From positions 2,250,556 to 2,314,555 of the forward strand of contig NZ_MRSV01000001.1 of assembly GCF_001909285.1 (NCBI RefSeq): DNA of 64,000 bases, given 5' to 3'. Shown in pieces: positions 19,300-28,276 of this stretch; within the stretch, counting starts at the first letter, position 1, and each line of letters starts with the position of its first letter. This DNA is from Exiguobacterium profundum (GTDB taxonomy: Bacteria > Bacillota > Bacilli > Exiguobacteriales > Exiguobacteriaceae). Under the pieces are notes generated by a model. That model searched no databases and had not been told where the DNA came from. It saw nothing but the letters and a program-made list of their open reading frames with translations. Both the position numbers and the translations under genes were made by a program.

Positions 19300-20334
19300 T
19301 TATGCTTTTCCACTCGAGCGTTTCCCTCGTACGTAGTCGTTGTCAAACAAGAACAAACGGAGCAAGAGGTAGAGTGCCGGAACGAGTAGGAGCAATCCTA
19401 AGATGAACACGATGACAAGCGCCACCGCCATCGACTCGTTGACGACACTTCCATTAATGTCGATGTACGGATACAGGATGTAAGGTAAGTGAGAATATCC
19501 GTATCCGAACCATGCCATGAAGAACTGTCCCATGACCATCAAGAAGGCAATCCCGTAATTTCGTTTCATATACACGAAGGAGACGGCGATGACGAAGAAC
19601 AAGAAGCTCATCGCAAACCACCACCAGTTCCCTCCTAGGATGCTTTCGTAATGCCACGCAGCTTGCGACTTCAATCCAAAGAAGACGAGACCCGATGCGA
19701 TAATCGTCGGGACGCTCCAGAATAGAGCCCATTTCCGAACGAGTTCGACGGCATTTTGGTCACGTGCCTTGTCCGCGTAGAACAAGAGGAACATGGCACT
19801 AATATAGAGGACGGAGACAATCGCCAAGATGACGACCGTCCAGGAGTAGAAGTTGGTGAACAACTTCGCTCCGTCAAAGAAGACCCCGTTCTCTGTTTCC
19901 GTGATGAAACCTCCTTGGCTGACCGTCAGTACCGTCGACATCGAAGCTGGGATGAGTAATCCCGTCGCTCCATAAAGGAACATATAGAGCGTGCTTTCCT
20001 TTGAGCCATAGTTAGCGAACGCATAAAAACTACCACGAATCGCAAGCAGAATTAACACGACAGACGCCGGAACGAGCAATGCCGTACCATAGTAATAAGC
20101 GGTGTCCGGAAAGAATCCGACAATCCCGACAAAGAAGAAAACGAAGAATACGTTCGTCACTTCCCATGTCGGTGACAAATACCGTTTGACGAGTCGGTTC
20201 ACTAAGTGATCACGTTTCGTATAGCGGCTATAGAAAGCGAAGAAGCCTGCACCGAAGTCAATCGATGCGACGATGAGATAGCCGTATAGGAACGTCCATA
20301 AGACGGCAATCCCTAATTCTTGAATTTGCATGTC
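19300..20334 (-). CDS. cydB: Cytochrome bd ubiquinol oxidase subunit II
   Basis: A membrane subunit of the high-affinity, oxygen-scavenging bd oxidase. The 344 residues have about eight to nine transmembrane helices and start MQIQELGIAVLWTFLYGYL. I choose the ATG at 20334, six bases after GGAGGG; the longer frame starts on a GTG overlapping the cydA stop. It is translated right behind cydA. The cydCD transporter genes needed for assembly are not adjacent. Confidence 0.95.
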   Translation of the reverse strand, partial: DMQIQELGIAVLWTFLYGYLIVASIDFGAGFFAFYSRYTKRDHLVNRLVKRYLSPTWEVTNVFFVFFFVGIVGFFPDTAYYYGTALLVPASVVLILLAIRGSFYAFANYGSKESTLYMFLYGATGLLIPASMSTVLTVSQGGFITETENGVFFDGAKLFTNFYSWTVVILAIVSVLYISAMFLLFYADKARDQNAVELVRKWALFWSVPTIIASGLVFFGLKSQAAWHYESILGGNWWWFAMSFLFFVIAVSFVYMKRNYGIAFLMVMGQFFMAWFGYGYSHLPYILYPYIDINGSVVNESMAVALVIVFILGLLLLVPALYLLLRLFLFDNDYVRGKRSSGKA

Positions 20335-20345
20335 ATACCCTCCGA

Positions 20346-21734
20346 TCACACTTCATCCGCAAACATCGCTTCACCACGATGCTCGGATTGTTTTAGTTCT
20401 TTCCCTACCGGATTCTCTTTGAACAGGCGTGATAGGACAACCACAGTCACTGTTCCGAGTACCGCGTAGAGGATCGCGAAAGCGACAAGCATCCAACCGA
20501 CGTTCGCTGAAGTCGTAGCTGCCTCACTCGTACGCATTAACTCATATAACGCCCAAGGTTGACGACCGAATTCAGCGAAGAACCACCCAAACTCAATCGC
20601 TGCCATGGCTAGCGGTCCACCGGCTGCAATCGCAAAGAGCATCGGCTTGCTGAACTGGTTCAAACGTTTAATATAGCGGCCGAGTACAAACAGGAAGGAG
20701 ATGAGTGCGAGAAGCATCCCAATTCCGACCATCGCATCAAATAGATAGTGAACGAAGAGCGGCGGTTGATCTTCTTTCGCAAACTCATTGAGACCCGTCA
20801 CCTCGTAGTTCGGGACTCCACCTGCAAGAATAGAGAGCGCGTAAGGAATCTTCAAGGCGCCTCGGACTTCATAGCCACCTTGACCATCATCTTCTAACCA
20901 TCCCCCCAAAATCAATTCAGCCTCGGAGGAGGTTTCGAAATGCCATTCTGCCGCGGCTAATTTATCTGGTTGATACTGAGCCAAATATTTACCTGAGAAG
21001 TCACCGACGAGCGCTGTCGCAATCGCAAAGATCAAAGCGACCGTCATCGTCAGACGGAGACCTTTCTTGTGATATTCAATCGACATCTTGTCGAGTTGAT
21101 TTCGACGTTGACGTAACAACTGAACGGCTGCAATCGCAGCTAGAATGAACGCGGATGTTAAAATAGCTGAAGTCAACACGTGTGCCATTTTAGTCGGCAT
21201 GGCCGGACTGAACATCGCCTCGAGTGGGCTGACATTTGCCAATCGACCATCGACAATATCAAACCCTACAGGCTGGTTCATAAAACTGTTTACCGTTGTG
21301 ATAAAGAACCCTGAGAACAATGCACCGACTGCAACCGGTATCCCGAGAAGCATGTGGTGCCACGGATTTTTAAATCGATCCCACGTGTACAAGTAAATAC
21401 CAAGGAAAATCGCTTCAAAGAAAAAGGCGAACGTTTCCATGAAAAGCGGGAGCGCAATCGTTTGACCCGCAACGCGCATCAAATTCGGCCAGAGAAGTGA
21501 AAGCTGCAGACCGATGGCCGTACCTGTCACAACCCCAACTGCTACCGTCACGACATAGCCACGCGACCAACGGCGAGCCATGAGCGTGTATTTCGGGTCT
21601 TTTTTACGTATTCCTAAAAATTCTGCCAATAAAATTAAAAGTGGAACCCCGACGCCGAGTGTGGCAAAAATCACATGAAAACCTAATGTGAGTGCCGTCA
21701 ATGCTCGACTCATCAGGACAGGATCTTGAAACAT
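20346..21734 (-). CDS. cydA: Cytochrome bd ubiquinol oxidase subunit I
   Basis: The 462-residue haem-carrying subunit. The first helix contains the b595/d-type ligand in LTLGFHVIFA (His20), a second region has FMETFAFFFEAIFLGIYLYTWDRF, and the signature FAEFGRQPWALYELMRTSEA (GRQPW) is present near the C-terminal third. The Q-loop is short, as in other Bacillales. The ribosome site AGGAGG is ten bases from the ATG. The upstream 259-base gap contains a palindromic candidate operator (separate entry) but no other gene. Confidence 0.97.
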   Translation of the reverse strand: MFQDPVLMSRALTALTLGFHVIFATLGVGVPLLILLAEFLGIRKKDPKYTLMARRWSRGYVVTVAVGVVTGTAIGLQLSLLWPNLMRVAGQTIALPLFMETFAFFFEAIFLGIYLYTWDRFKNPWHHMLLGIPVAVGALFSGFFITTVNSFMNQPVGFDIVDGRLANVSPLEAMFSPAMPTKMAHVLTSAILTSAFILAAIAAVQLLRQRRNQLDKMSIEYHKKGLRLTMTVALIFAIATALVGDFSGKYLAQYQPDKLAAAEWHFETSSEAELILGGWLEDDGQGGYEVRGALKIPYALSILAGGVPNYEVTGLNEFAKEDQPPLFVHYLFDAMVGIGMLLALISFLFVLGRYIKRLNQFSKPMLFAIAAGGPLAMAAIEFGWFFAEFGRQPWALYELMRTSEAATTSANVGWMLVAFAILYAVLGTVTVVVLSRLFKENPVGKELKQSEHRGEAMFADEV

Positions 21735-21868
21735 CTATTGATTACCTCCTATCTCTCTCTATCGCTTCGAACCCATGTATGAAACGACAATCACAGATGA
21801 ATACCCTTCGATACTTACATCATAATGATTTTATATTGCGCTGTAATGTCTCAATGCTCGAGTTCGCA

Positions 21869-21882
21869 AAATGTTCACATTT
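21869..21882. promoter_or_regulatory. Inverted repeat AAATGTTCACATTT upstream of cydA
   Basis: A 14-base imperfect palindrome with AAATGT/ACATTT arms, 135 bases before cydA. It carries a TGTGAAC half-site like those of Rex or Fnr-family regulators but does not fit either full consensus. cydAB is redox-controlled in Bacillus (Rex, ResD), so an operator is plausible. No other feature is seen in the gap. Confidence 0.35.
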
Positions 21883-21965
21883 GAGCAATCGCCACAAAAT
21901 CGTCGCTTTACATGAATAAATGTTTCCCTTTTTCACCCTCGTTCACTCCTTTTCGGGCACACTAA

Positions 21966-21989
21966 AAGCGGACTCAATCGAGACCGCTT
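21966..21989 (-). terminator. Terminator of the ccpC-ykuR operon
   Basis: Arms AAGCGG-T-CTC and GAG-T-CCGCTT read on the minus strand (21989-21980 with 21975-21966), with one mismatch and a 4-base loop, ending in TTTT. Confidence 0.75.
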
Positions 21990-21993
21990 CGTG

Positions 21994-23118
21994 TTATTGA
22001 ATCATGACATTACGGAAGTAGTGGTCGAATAAATCGATGGCTACTTCAATCGAACGTTCATCCGGGTTGAGTGTCGATTGATGAAGTCCTGATCCCATAT
22101 CGTTTACGCCTAACCAAACCATGAATCCAGGGACCTGTTTCAACATATATCCAAAATCTTCACCCGTCATGGCAGGGACACACGTTTTATAAGAATAGCC
22201 GACCTCTTCCACCGCTTCCTCGAATTGATAGAGGTAACGTTCGTCATTGACGACCTCATGATAGCGATTACCAAATTCAAGGTCAATCTGAACGTTATAC
22301 GTCATCTCGACACCGGCAATGATTTGACGAATCCGGCTTTCAAGCACGACCATTTCTTTGTCGGACAATGCACGGACCGTCCCATCCAATTTGGCCGTAT
22401 CAGCGATGATATTTTCTTTCGTTCCTGCTGCGACTTTTCCGATACTGACGACCGCACTTCCCATCGGGTCAATGTTCCGTGACACAATCGTTTGCAGTTG
22501 CATGATGAGGGCGGCCTGAACGATAACAGCGTCAATCCCTGCGTGAGGGAAAGCACCATGCCCCCCTTTTCCATGAATGGTGATATGAAGCTCTCGCGCA
22601 CTCGCAAACAACACGCCCGGTCTTGAAGCGACCATGCCGACAGGATATTCAGGCGCGACATGCAAGCCGAACAGTGCATCCGGCCGGAAGTGATAGAACA
22701 ATTCTGATTTCGCCATCGGTTCGGCTCCTCCCGGGCCCTCTTCGGCCGGTTGGAAAAAGACGACAAGGTGATGGTTAAGCGGTTCCTCGACCGCTCGTTT
22801 AATTAACCCAAGCGCGATCGACATGTGCACATCATGTCCGCATGCATGCATCATTCCTTCGTGAATCGATGCGAATTCTAGCCCCGTCTCTTCCGTGATG
22901 GGCAGTCCATCCATATCGGCTCGATATCCAATCGTCTTCTCACCGACGAGACCATCTACCCGGACGAAAAGACCTGTTCGCCAGTGTGTGATGTGAACAC
23001 GTGGTGAATCGAGCGATCGAATCAATTGCTCAAGTGTCGCTTGTGTTTTGAACTCTTCATATCCGGCTTCCGGAATTAAATGCAGCTGTCTTCTCGCTTC
23101 AATTGCCCAATTCATCAT
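21994..23118 (-). CDS. N-acetyldiaminopimelate deacetylase
   Basis: An M20-family metal amidohydrolase that removes acetate from N-acetyl-LL-diaminopimelate in the acetylase branch of lysine and peptidoglycan-precursor synthesis (B. subtilis YkuR, 374 residues, the same length here). Metal ligands and catalytic residues appear in HACGHDVHMS and QPAEEGPGGAEPM, with the dimerisation segment HGKGGHGAFPHAGIDAV and final LGVNDMGSGLHQSTLNPDE. Its ATG overlaps the ccpC stop (ATGA), so the two are co-transcribed. The preceding pathway gene dapH is absent here. A related hippurate/amino-acid hydrolase is the main alternative; overall pattern favours YkuR. Confidence 0.87.
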   Translation of the reverse strand: MMNWAIEARRQLHLIPEAGYEEFKTQATLEQLIRSLDSPRVHITHWRTGLFVRVDGLVGEKTIGYRADMDGLPITEETGLEFASIHEGMMHACGHDVHMSIALGLIKRAVEEPLNHHLVVFFQPAEEGPGGAEPMAKSELFYHFRPDALFGLHVAPEYPVGMVASRPGVLFASARELHITIHGKGGHGAFPHAGIDAVIVQAALIMQLQTIVSRNIDPMGSAVVSIGKVAAGTKENIIADTAKLDGTVRALSDKEMVVLESRIRQIIAGVEMTYNVQIDLEFGNRYHEVVNDERYLYQFEEAVEEVGYSYKTCVPAMTGEDFGYMLKQVPGFMVWLGVNDMGSGLHQSTLNPDERSIEVAIDLFDHYFRNVMIQ

Positions 23119-23990
23119 TCAGTCTCCTTCGTAATTTCTTCAACGATCTTCCAAAACGCTTGAACTTGCGCCAACTCCAACATCGATTCTGTCGAAAGCA
23201 TCCATGTGTCCCGTACGAGTGGCACACCACCCGACGACGTCAATGGGATCTTATTCATCTCATTCACATCTTTGATGGTCGATTCAGGGAGAATCGCGAA
23301 CCCGATTCCGTGTAACGCCATCTGTTTGCATGTCTCGATTTGATCGACGACCAGCGTCGTCAGAGGTGGACTCGAAAACCGTTCCTGCCACCACTCTAAT
23401 ATTTCCTGGTAATAAGTCGAGTCACTCTTGAATTGAATAAACGAGCGCTCATTGTTTTTTAGTTGGGAGAGGTCGGTCATTTTTAGATCGACCAAATGCA
23501 AGGAATCGGAGAACAACTTCATCCGTTCTCCTCGCCAATCAGGATTCCCTCGAATGATTCCGATATGAAAATTCTCTTCGAGCATATAACGCATCATTTC
23601 GCTCGACCATCCGGTGACCAATTTGACACGGACAGACGGATAGCGTTCGACGAACGTCTTCAATACCTTGGGTAACCAATATTGTCCCATGATGGAGGCG
23701 ACGGCAATTTTCAACGTCCCGTACACTTCCCCTTGGTTGGCAGTCAGTTCACCCCTCAGTTCTTGTTCTTCGCTGTACATCTTTTTGGCGAACTCGATGA
23801 TTTTCTCACCATCTGGCGTCAATGCGAGCCCTCTTGTGGAGCGAACGAAAATCTTCTTTCCCCACTGATGTTCGATGGTCACGAGCCGTTGACTGAGCGC
23901 TGGTTGTGAGACAAACAACCGCTCGGCTGCTTTCCGCATATTCAATTCTTCCGCAAGAATAATTAACACTTCTACTTCCGAAACTTGCAT
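23115..23990 (-). CDS. ccpC: LysR-type catabolite regulator CcpC
   Basis: CcpC represses citrate synthase and aconitase genes and responds to citrate. The winged helix (residues 1-60) contains ILAEELNMRKAAERLFVSQP and LSQRL; later landmarks shared with B. subtilis CcpC are GTLKIAVASIMGQYWLPKVL, TGWSSEMMRYM, HIGIIRGNPDWRG, FIQFKSDSTYYQEI and QIETCKQMALHGIGFAILP. The start is ATG 23990 with AGGTGA upstream. It forms a two-gene operon with ykuR. A LysR-type dyad lies 36 bases upstream, suggesting autoregulation and possibly control of the divergent bdbC. Confidence 0.9.
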   Translation of the reverse strand: MQVSEVEVLIILAEELNMRKAAERLFVSQPALSQRLVTIEHQWGKKIFVRSTRGLALTPDGEKIIEFAKKMYSEEQELRGELTANQGEVYGTLKIAVASIMGQYWLPKVLKTFVERYPSVRVKLVTGWSSEMMRYMLEENFHIGIIRGNPDWRGERMKLFSDSLHLVDLKMTDLSQLKNNERSFIQFKSDSTYYQEILEWWQERFSSPPLTTLVVDQIETCKQMALHGIGFAILPESTIKDVNEMNKIPLTSSGGVPLVRDTWMLSTESMLELAQVQAFWKIVEEITKETE

Positions 23991-24025
23991 CACGTCACCT
24001 GTTTCTCTATCGTTTGAAAGATTGT

Positions 24026-24040
24026 ATACTGAATAAGTAT
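24026..24040. promoter_or_regulatory. Candidate LysR-type operator between ccpC and bdbC
   Basis: The perfect dyad ATACT-GAATA-AGTAT has the interrupted palindrome expected of LysR regulators and resembles an ATAA/TTAT-type CcpC box only loosely. It lies in the 108-base divergent promoter region. Confidence 0.5.
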
Positions 24041-24098
24041 TTGTTTCAATGTATCATATCATGTTTAATCATCAATTTGATTGTTAGGAGGAAATCTG

Positions 24099-24485
24099 AT
24101 GCAACGTCATCATTTCGCCTTTATCGTTGCGACCGTCGCGACGCTCGGCAGCCTTTATTTTTCAGAGATCATGCTCTTTTTACCTTGTAAGTTGTGTTGG
24201 TTCCAACGCATCTTTATGTATCCACTAGCCATCTACTACTTGACTATCATGTTGACTGCACGAGACGTCAACCGTTTGTTCGTAGGGATTATGGCCGGTG
24301 CCGGATGGTGTATCAGTCTGTATCACGTTATTTTAGAACGTATCCCGAACGGTGAAGCCTTCTGTACGAACGACTGCCTGATTCGTTGGGTCAACTATTT
24401 TGGATTCATCACCATCCCACTCCTCAGTTTTATCGCCTTTACCTGCATCCTGATCGTTCAGTTCGTCCCGCTTAAGAAAGCGTGA
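24099..24485 (+). CDS. bdbC: Thiol-disulfide oxidoreductase BdbC (DsbB family)
   Basis: A 128-residue, four-helix membrane protein that reoxidises a DsbA-like partner with quinone. The two cysteine pairs are CKLC (30-33) and CTNDC (89, 93). The start is ATG 24099, seven bases after TAGGAGG; the longer TTG frame overlaps this site. The usual partner gene bdbD is not adjacent. BdbC supports competence pilin and other secreted disulfides, fitting the competence genes further on, though that link is inference. Confidence 0.92.
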   Translation: MQRHHFAFIVATVATLGSLYFSEIMLFLPCKLCWFQRIFMYPLAIYYLTIMLTARDVNRLFVGIMAGAGWCISLYHVILERIPNGEAFCTNDCLIRWVNYFGFITIPLLSFIAFTCILIVQFVPLKKA

Positions 24486-24491
24486 GACAAC

Positions 24492-24527
24492 AAAGGAGAA
24501 GCTGTCTCGAGACAGCTCCTCCTTTTT
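24492..24527. terminator. Bidirectional terminator
   Basis: An extended hairpin built on the palindrome GCTGTCTCGAGACAGC, extended by AAAGGAG/CTCCTTT arms with one mismatch, ending in six T residues. It serves bdbC and nadE. Confidence 0.9.
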
Positions 24528-25343
24528 TCATTGCCACCATTCGTCGTACAACGAGGCAGGCATGTGATGCTTGTGGCGTGAACGTTTGAAAATTGTCTCG
24601 ATTCGCTCGGCGATTGTTGGGTCGATTGTCTTCCCTTCCAAATAGTCGTCAAGCTGATCATACGTCATACCGAGTGCGACTTCGTCAGGAAGTCCAGGGC
24701 GACCATCTTCAAGGTCAGCCGTCGGCACCTTATAAATCACACGCTCATGCGCTTCAAGTTCATGGAGAAGTGCTTTCCCTTGACGTTTGTTCAAACCGGT
24801 CAACGGTGTGAGGTCACAAGCTCCGTCACCGTGTTTTGTATAAAATCCTGTCACATATTCCGCAGCATGATCCGTTCCGACCACAAGGGCACCGAATGTT
24901 GCCGCGATATCGTATTGTGCCTTCATCCGCTCACGTGCCTTCGTGTTCCCTTTATGGAAGTCACTCAATTCGAGACCCGTTGCACGGTTAAACGCTTCAA
25001 CGGATGCGTCAACAGCAGGCTTAATGTTGACAGTGAACGATTTGTCCGGACGAATGAACTCAAGCGCAAGTTGCGCGTCATGCTCATCGTGTTGCTCACC
25101 ATATGGCAATCTGATCGCATAAAATGTATACTCGCCACCCGTTTCTTCACGAAGCTCTTCCATGGCGAGTTGACATAGCTTTCCGGCAAGGCTTGAGTCT
25201 TGCCCACCTGAGATACCTAGGACGAGTCCTTTCGCACCGGCTCGTTTCACATATGCTTTCAAAAAGTCGATGCGTTGACGAATTTCTTCTTTCGGGTTGA
25301 TGGTCGGTTTGACATGTGTTGATTCAATGATATGTTGTTGCAT
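24528..25343 (-). CDS. nadE: Ammonia-dependent NAD+ synthetase
   Basis: Makes NAD+ from nicotinate adenine dinucleotide, ATP and ammonia. The 271 residues carry the pyrophosphatase P-loop [15 protein letters not shown] (about 47-61), [31 protein letters not shown] and [10 protein letters not shown]. The ATG at 25343 follows GGGAGGG by six bases; the longer frame is artefactual. It lacks the glutaminase domain, so free ammonia is the donor. Confidence 0.96.
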   Translation of the reverse strand: MQQHIIESTHVKPTINPKEEIRQRIDFLKAYVKRAGAKGLVLGISGGQDSSLAGKLCQLAMEELREETGGEYTFYAIRLPYGEQHDEHDAQLALEFIRPDKSFTVNIKPAVDASVEAFNRATGLELSDFHKGNTKARERMKAQYDIAATFGALVVGTDHAAEYVTGFYTKHGDGACDLTPLTGLNKRQGKALLHELEAHERVIYKVPTADLEDGRPGLPDEVALGMTYDQLDDYLEGKTIDPTIAERIETIFKRSRHKHHMPASLYDEWWQ

Positions 25344-25425
25344 GGATTGCCCTCCCACTATGCTCTCATTTTGCTTTATTGTCTGATAATCCTTATACCC
25401 CGTCAACTAGCGTCTCAAAAAGAAA

Positions 25426-25447
25426 GACGGAAACAACAGTTTCCGCC
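25426..25447 (-). terminator. Terminator of the BsuPI-domain lipoprotein gene
   Basis: Minus-strand stem GGCGGAAAC/GTTTCCGTC (one G-U pair), 4-base loop, then TTTCTTTTT, beginning six bases after the stop codon. Confidence 0.85.
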
Positions 25448-25453
25448 ATGGCT

Positions 25454-26254
25454 TTATTGAACTTTAAATGATGTGACCTCTCCACCGATTGGTGTCATTT
25501 CTAAGAACAACGGTTGATCTTTCGCCGGTGCTTCATCGAGCAATACCCCAAACGTGAAGCCACCGCCGGTCACTTCGGCTGCGCCTTGAGCGTAAATATT
25601 ATGTCCGTCTGACACAGACCACTCGAACTCGACTTCATCCGTATACCCGCTCACTTGAATCATCGTGTCATTCAAATCAATTTGTACATCACTGAACGCA
25701 CCGTCCGATTGCGGCTCTGTTGCTGGTGTTTCTTCCGGTGTTTCTGATGTACCTTCATCCGGAGTTTCTGTTGCAGCAGATTCAACCGTGAACGTCGTCT
25801 CATCTGTCACAGCAATTTCAGGTGCCCCATCAACTTGACCGAGCCCAATCACTTCGACCGAATATTCGCCAGCCTCTAATTCATCTAACAGGAAGACCTC
25901 ATCGAAGATCTTTTGTTCATCCGCTGCCCACTTTTCTTCGATAATCGATTCCGTGAACATAAATTCGCTACCATAATCAAACACGATTTTGTCACCTTGT
26001 TTGATAATCAACTGATAGCGCTGTGACGTATTGAATGTCACATCCACGGCTTCCTCATTTGGGTTCGTCATTTTGATTGTTGCTGATAATGCTTGGGCTA
26101 CTGAATCGTATGCCATTTCCGTGTCGAGCGTCAATGGAGCCGGTGGTTCAGACGAATCACTGTTTACTTGACTCGGTTTCGCCTCTTCTTTCCCACATCC
26201 CGCTACGACTAATAAGATTGCCGTCACTACGGCGAGCAACCAAGTTTTCTTCAT
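25454..26254 (-). CDS. Lipoprotein with BsuPI-type (intracellular proteinase inhibitor) domain
   Basis: A 266-residue lipoprotein: signal peptide MKKTWLLAVVTAILLVVAGC with Cys20 as lipid attachment site, a BsuPI-like beta-sandwich at about 40-130 (ATIKMTNPNEEAVDVTFNTS and Y.L.I..GDKIVFDYGSEFMFTE), a Thr/Pro/Glu spacer rich in ETPEET repeats (about 150-180), and a second beta-rich domain containing VSGYTDEVEFEWSVSDG that resembles bacterial Gmad2-type sporulation/immunoglobulin-like domains. Function is unknown; a surface binding role is likely. The start is ATG 26254 with AGGAG upstream. The low-complexity acidic linker is typical of surface proteins. Confidence 0.75.
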   Translation of the reverse strand: MKKTWLLAVVTAILLVVAGCGKEEAKPSQVNSDSSEPPAPLTLDTEMAYDSVAQALSATIKMTNPNEEAVDVTFNTSQRYQLIIKQGDKIVFDYGSEFMFTESIIEEKWAADEQKIFDEVFLLDELEAGEYSVEVIGLGQVDGAPEIAVTDETTFTVESAATETPDEGTSETPEETPATEPQSDGAFSDVQIDLNDTMIQVSGYTDEVEFEWSVSDGHNIYAQGAAEVTGGGFTFGVLLDEAPAKDQPLFLEMTPIGGEVTSFKVQ

Positions 26255-26352
26255 GGATCCCACTCTCCTCAACAAAATAAAAAACGTCTATAGCACTAGT
26301 GTATACAATGTGCAGACGTTTGTAATGATTTCCCTTATATTATTTACCTTTT

Positions 26353-26547
26353 TTACGAAACTTTAGTTTGTTCCATGTATTGTTGCCAACCGGTCATGAA
26401 CAATGAATCTGCGATATCGAGATCAGACCGGACTTGAGCCGTGACAGAGAACGTCTCACTGTGCATCGATTCAAACGTGACGACCATCGTTTCTCCTACT
26501 ACTTCCTTATAAGCTACAAGTTCAGGCGTTTCTGCAAACAATATCAT
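26353..26547 (-). CDS. Small hypothetical protein (64 aa)
   Basis: The start at ATG 26547 is eight bases after AAAGGAG; the longer frame to 26640 is not supported. The product (MILFAETPELVAYKEVVGET and so on) is soluble with beta-strand-like N-terminus and a helical end (ADSLFMTGWQQYMEQ). No family recognised. A 12 of 14 cre-like sequence lies about 110 bases upstream (26652-26665). Confidence 0.55.
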   Translation of the reverse strand: MILFAETPELVAYKEVVGETMVVTFESMHSETFSVTAQVRSDLDIADSLFMTGWQQYMEQTKVS

Positions 26548-26707
26548 AAGTATGGCTCCTTTGTTCATCTGTGATAAATCTAGTGTACCAATCTGAAACC
26601 AAGATATATGTCCTATCGTTCGACAGCACAACAATGACATTTTACCTATTGTCGAAACGTTTACATCAATTGTTAGTCAATTGGGGAAATGTGCATGTGT
26701 TTTTGTG

Positions 26708-26741
26708 AAAAAAAGGAGCAATCCGCAATGCAGATGCTCCT
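26708..26741 (-). terminator. Terminator of ypgR
   Basis: Minus-strand stem AGGAGCA/TGCTCCT with a 14-base loop followed by seven T residues, about 50 bases beyond the stop codon. Confidence 0.8.
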
Positions 26742-26792
26742 CTTTACCTTAAATTGTAAATCAAAATGATTCGACACATGTCGAACGAAACC

Positions 26793-27884
26793 TCATTTCG
26801 AGCGGTTCGAAATTTGTTGCCATACCGTCCCGAGTGCTGTCTCGCCGCTCGTGATCCGCTCTTTCGCAAGTCGCGCTTGTAAAGAGACCTCGAACTCGCG
26901 ATCTTCCTCCGCGATTGACAAGGCAGGTACAGCACGTTCATCTCCACAATCGAATAAGAAACGAGCCGCTCGCCAACGTACGAGTTTGTTTTTATCTTTC
27001 AGCGCCTCAATCATTGAAGGTTGTGACTGAGGTAATGCCCAATCGGAGACCGTATCCCCAGCTGTTCGTCGTACAATAGGAGAAGCGTCCACTAAAGCTT
27101 GTTCAATATATGTGACATATTCCTCACGTCGTTCTTCAAACATCCCGATCATGACGACCGCTTGTCGACGAATTGCCATCACGGAATCTTCCAAGGCACG
27201 ACGGAAATAGGGCATATTCTCATGATGGATTTCGAGTTCATCCAGGAATGCCATCCGATCTTTCCAATTTTCCGACTGCAAATGGTTCGCGTTTGCCTCA
27301 AAATCTGCTTCACGACCAAACGCACGGGCCACGATCCGTTCGATGCGCTCTTCAGGATACGCCGCTTCCAATTCTTCTTGCGCGATGACACTGACTTCAT
27401 CCAATTCACCATAGCGTGGGGCTTGCTCTACCCAACGACGGTCTTGAATGACATTCTTCACTTGTGCTTGAACTTCCATCGCTGCATCGACAAATCGTTT
27501 CGACAGCCCGATTCGTTTTTCTTCGTCCCCTTTGACGAGTTTTAATTGCATCGGTACATCGAGCACGAACTGGACGGATACATGGACTGGTTCATAGTCC
27601 GTATCCATCTTTGTGGATTCGACTTCCTCAACTTGTTCCCCGAACGCCCGTCGGATTTCATTCATGACGTCATGCCAATCATGTTTCGGATGTCGCTCGA
27701 CAGCGAGAAAATCAGACACGGCGTAAACGGATTTGACGCCTCGAAGCCCAATGATTTCTTGAATGATGGCTGGGGCATCTGTACTCGCTTTATCGTACGT
27801 TATGCCTCTCCCTTCGAACGGAGGGTCCACAATGATTTTCAAGTTATTCGGACTTGGTGTCGGTTCGATTGCTACTAGTTTCAT
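26793..27884 (-). CDS. ypgR: Nfu N-terminal domain plus HEAT-repeat protein (YpgR / CvfC family)
   Basis: A 363-residue protein. Residues 1-90 resemble the NifU/Nfu N-terminal fold (EPTPSPNNLKIIVDPPFEGRG, then GLRGVKSVYAVSDFLAVER), a region linked to Fe-S scaffold proteins but without the cluster cysteines. Residues about 180-350 form HEAT-like repeats (DELEIHHENMPYFRRALEDS, RRQAVVMIGMFEER, LVRWRAARFLFDCGDERAV). This architecture is that of B. subtilis YpgR and the staphylococcal conserved virulence factor C. Biochemical role unknown. The start is ATG 27884 with GAGGTGATG upstream. Confidence 0.85.
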   Translation of the reverse strand: MKLVAIEPTPSPNNLKIIVDPPFEGRGITYDKASTDAPAIIQEIIGLRGVKSVYAVSDFLAVERHPKHDWHDVMNEIRRAFGEQVEEVESTKMDTDYEPVHVSVQFVLDVPMQLKLVKGDEEKRIGLSKRFVDAAMEVQAQVKNVIQDRRWVEQAPRYGELDEVSVIAQEELEAAYPEERIERIVARAFGREADFEANANHLQSENWKDRMAFLDELEIHHENMPYFRRALEDSVMAIRRQAVVMIGMFEERREEYVTYIEQALVDASPIVRRTAGDTVSDWALPQSQPSMIEALKDKNKLVRWRAARFLFDCGDERAVPALSIAEEDREFEVSLQARLAKERITSGETALGTVWQQISNRSK

Positions 27885-27920
27885 CCTCATCACCTCACTT
27901 TTCATCGTGACGAAAATGAC

Positions 27921-27947
27921 AAAAAAACGCAAGCGAGTCGCTTGCGT
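27921..27947 (-). terminator. Terminator of the 79-aa gene
   Basis: Minus-strand stem ACGCAAGCG/CGCTTGCGT, 3-base loop, then seven T residues. It lies between the 79-aa gene and ypgR, so these are separate transcripts. Confidence 0.9.
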
Positions 27948-27968
27948 TCGATCAATCCTCTATTTTAC

Positions 27969-28208
27969 TTAAAACAACGCGATAAACTGTTGGAGTGAAT
28001 ACGTCGTCCCATCCACAGTAAATGTGTCGTCCTCTGAAATCGGTTCAAGGAAGAAACGTTTTTCACCATCTTCTTTCACGTAACCAAAAATATGATTGGA
28101 TTGATAGAACAATTCAACAATCGTCATTCGTCCAAATGTCATCCCATCGTTCATTACCGCCCGATCACCTAATTCGCCGCCATTGTACAGTTCGATGTAA
28201 GTTTCCAT
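27969..28208 (-). CDS. Small hypothetical protein (79 aa)
   Basis: METYIELYNGGELGDRAVMN begins a soluble, mostly beta protein with a compact hydrophobic core. The start is chosen at ATG 28208, after AGGAGCG; the extended frame to 28256 lacks a ribosome site. I do not recognise the family. It has its own terminator, so it is an independent gene. Confidence 0.6.
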   Translation of the reverse strand: METYIELYNGGELGDRAVMNDGMTFGRMTIVELFYQSNHIFGYVKEDGEKRFFLEPISEDDTFTVDGTTYSLQQFIALF

Positions 28209-28276
28209 TTTGGTGTCGCTCCTCTTGTGTTTGTTTTCACAATTCCTTTCTATCAAACAACATGAGCGACTTCAAG

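Noticed and set aside
21869-21882. Calling the cydA palindrome a Rex operator
   Set aside because: Only one half fits TTGTGA/TCACAA; it is kept as an unassigned inverted repeat.
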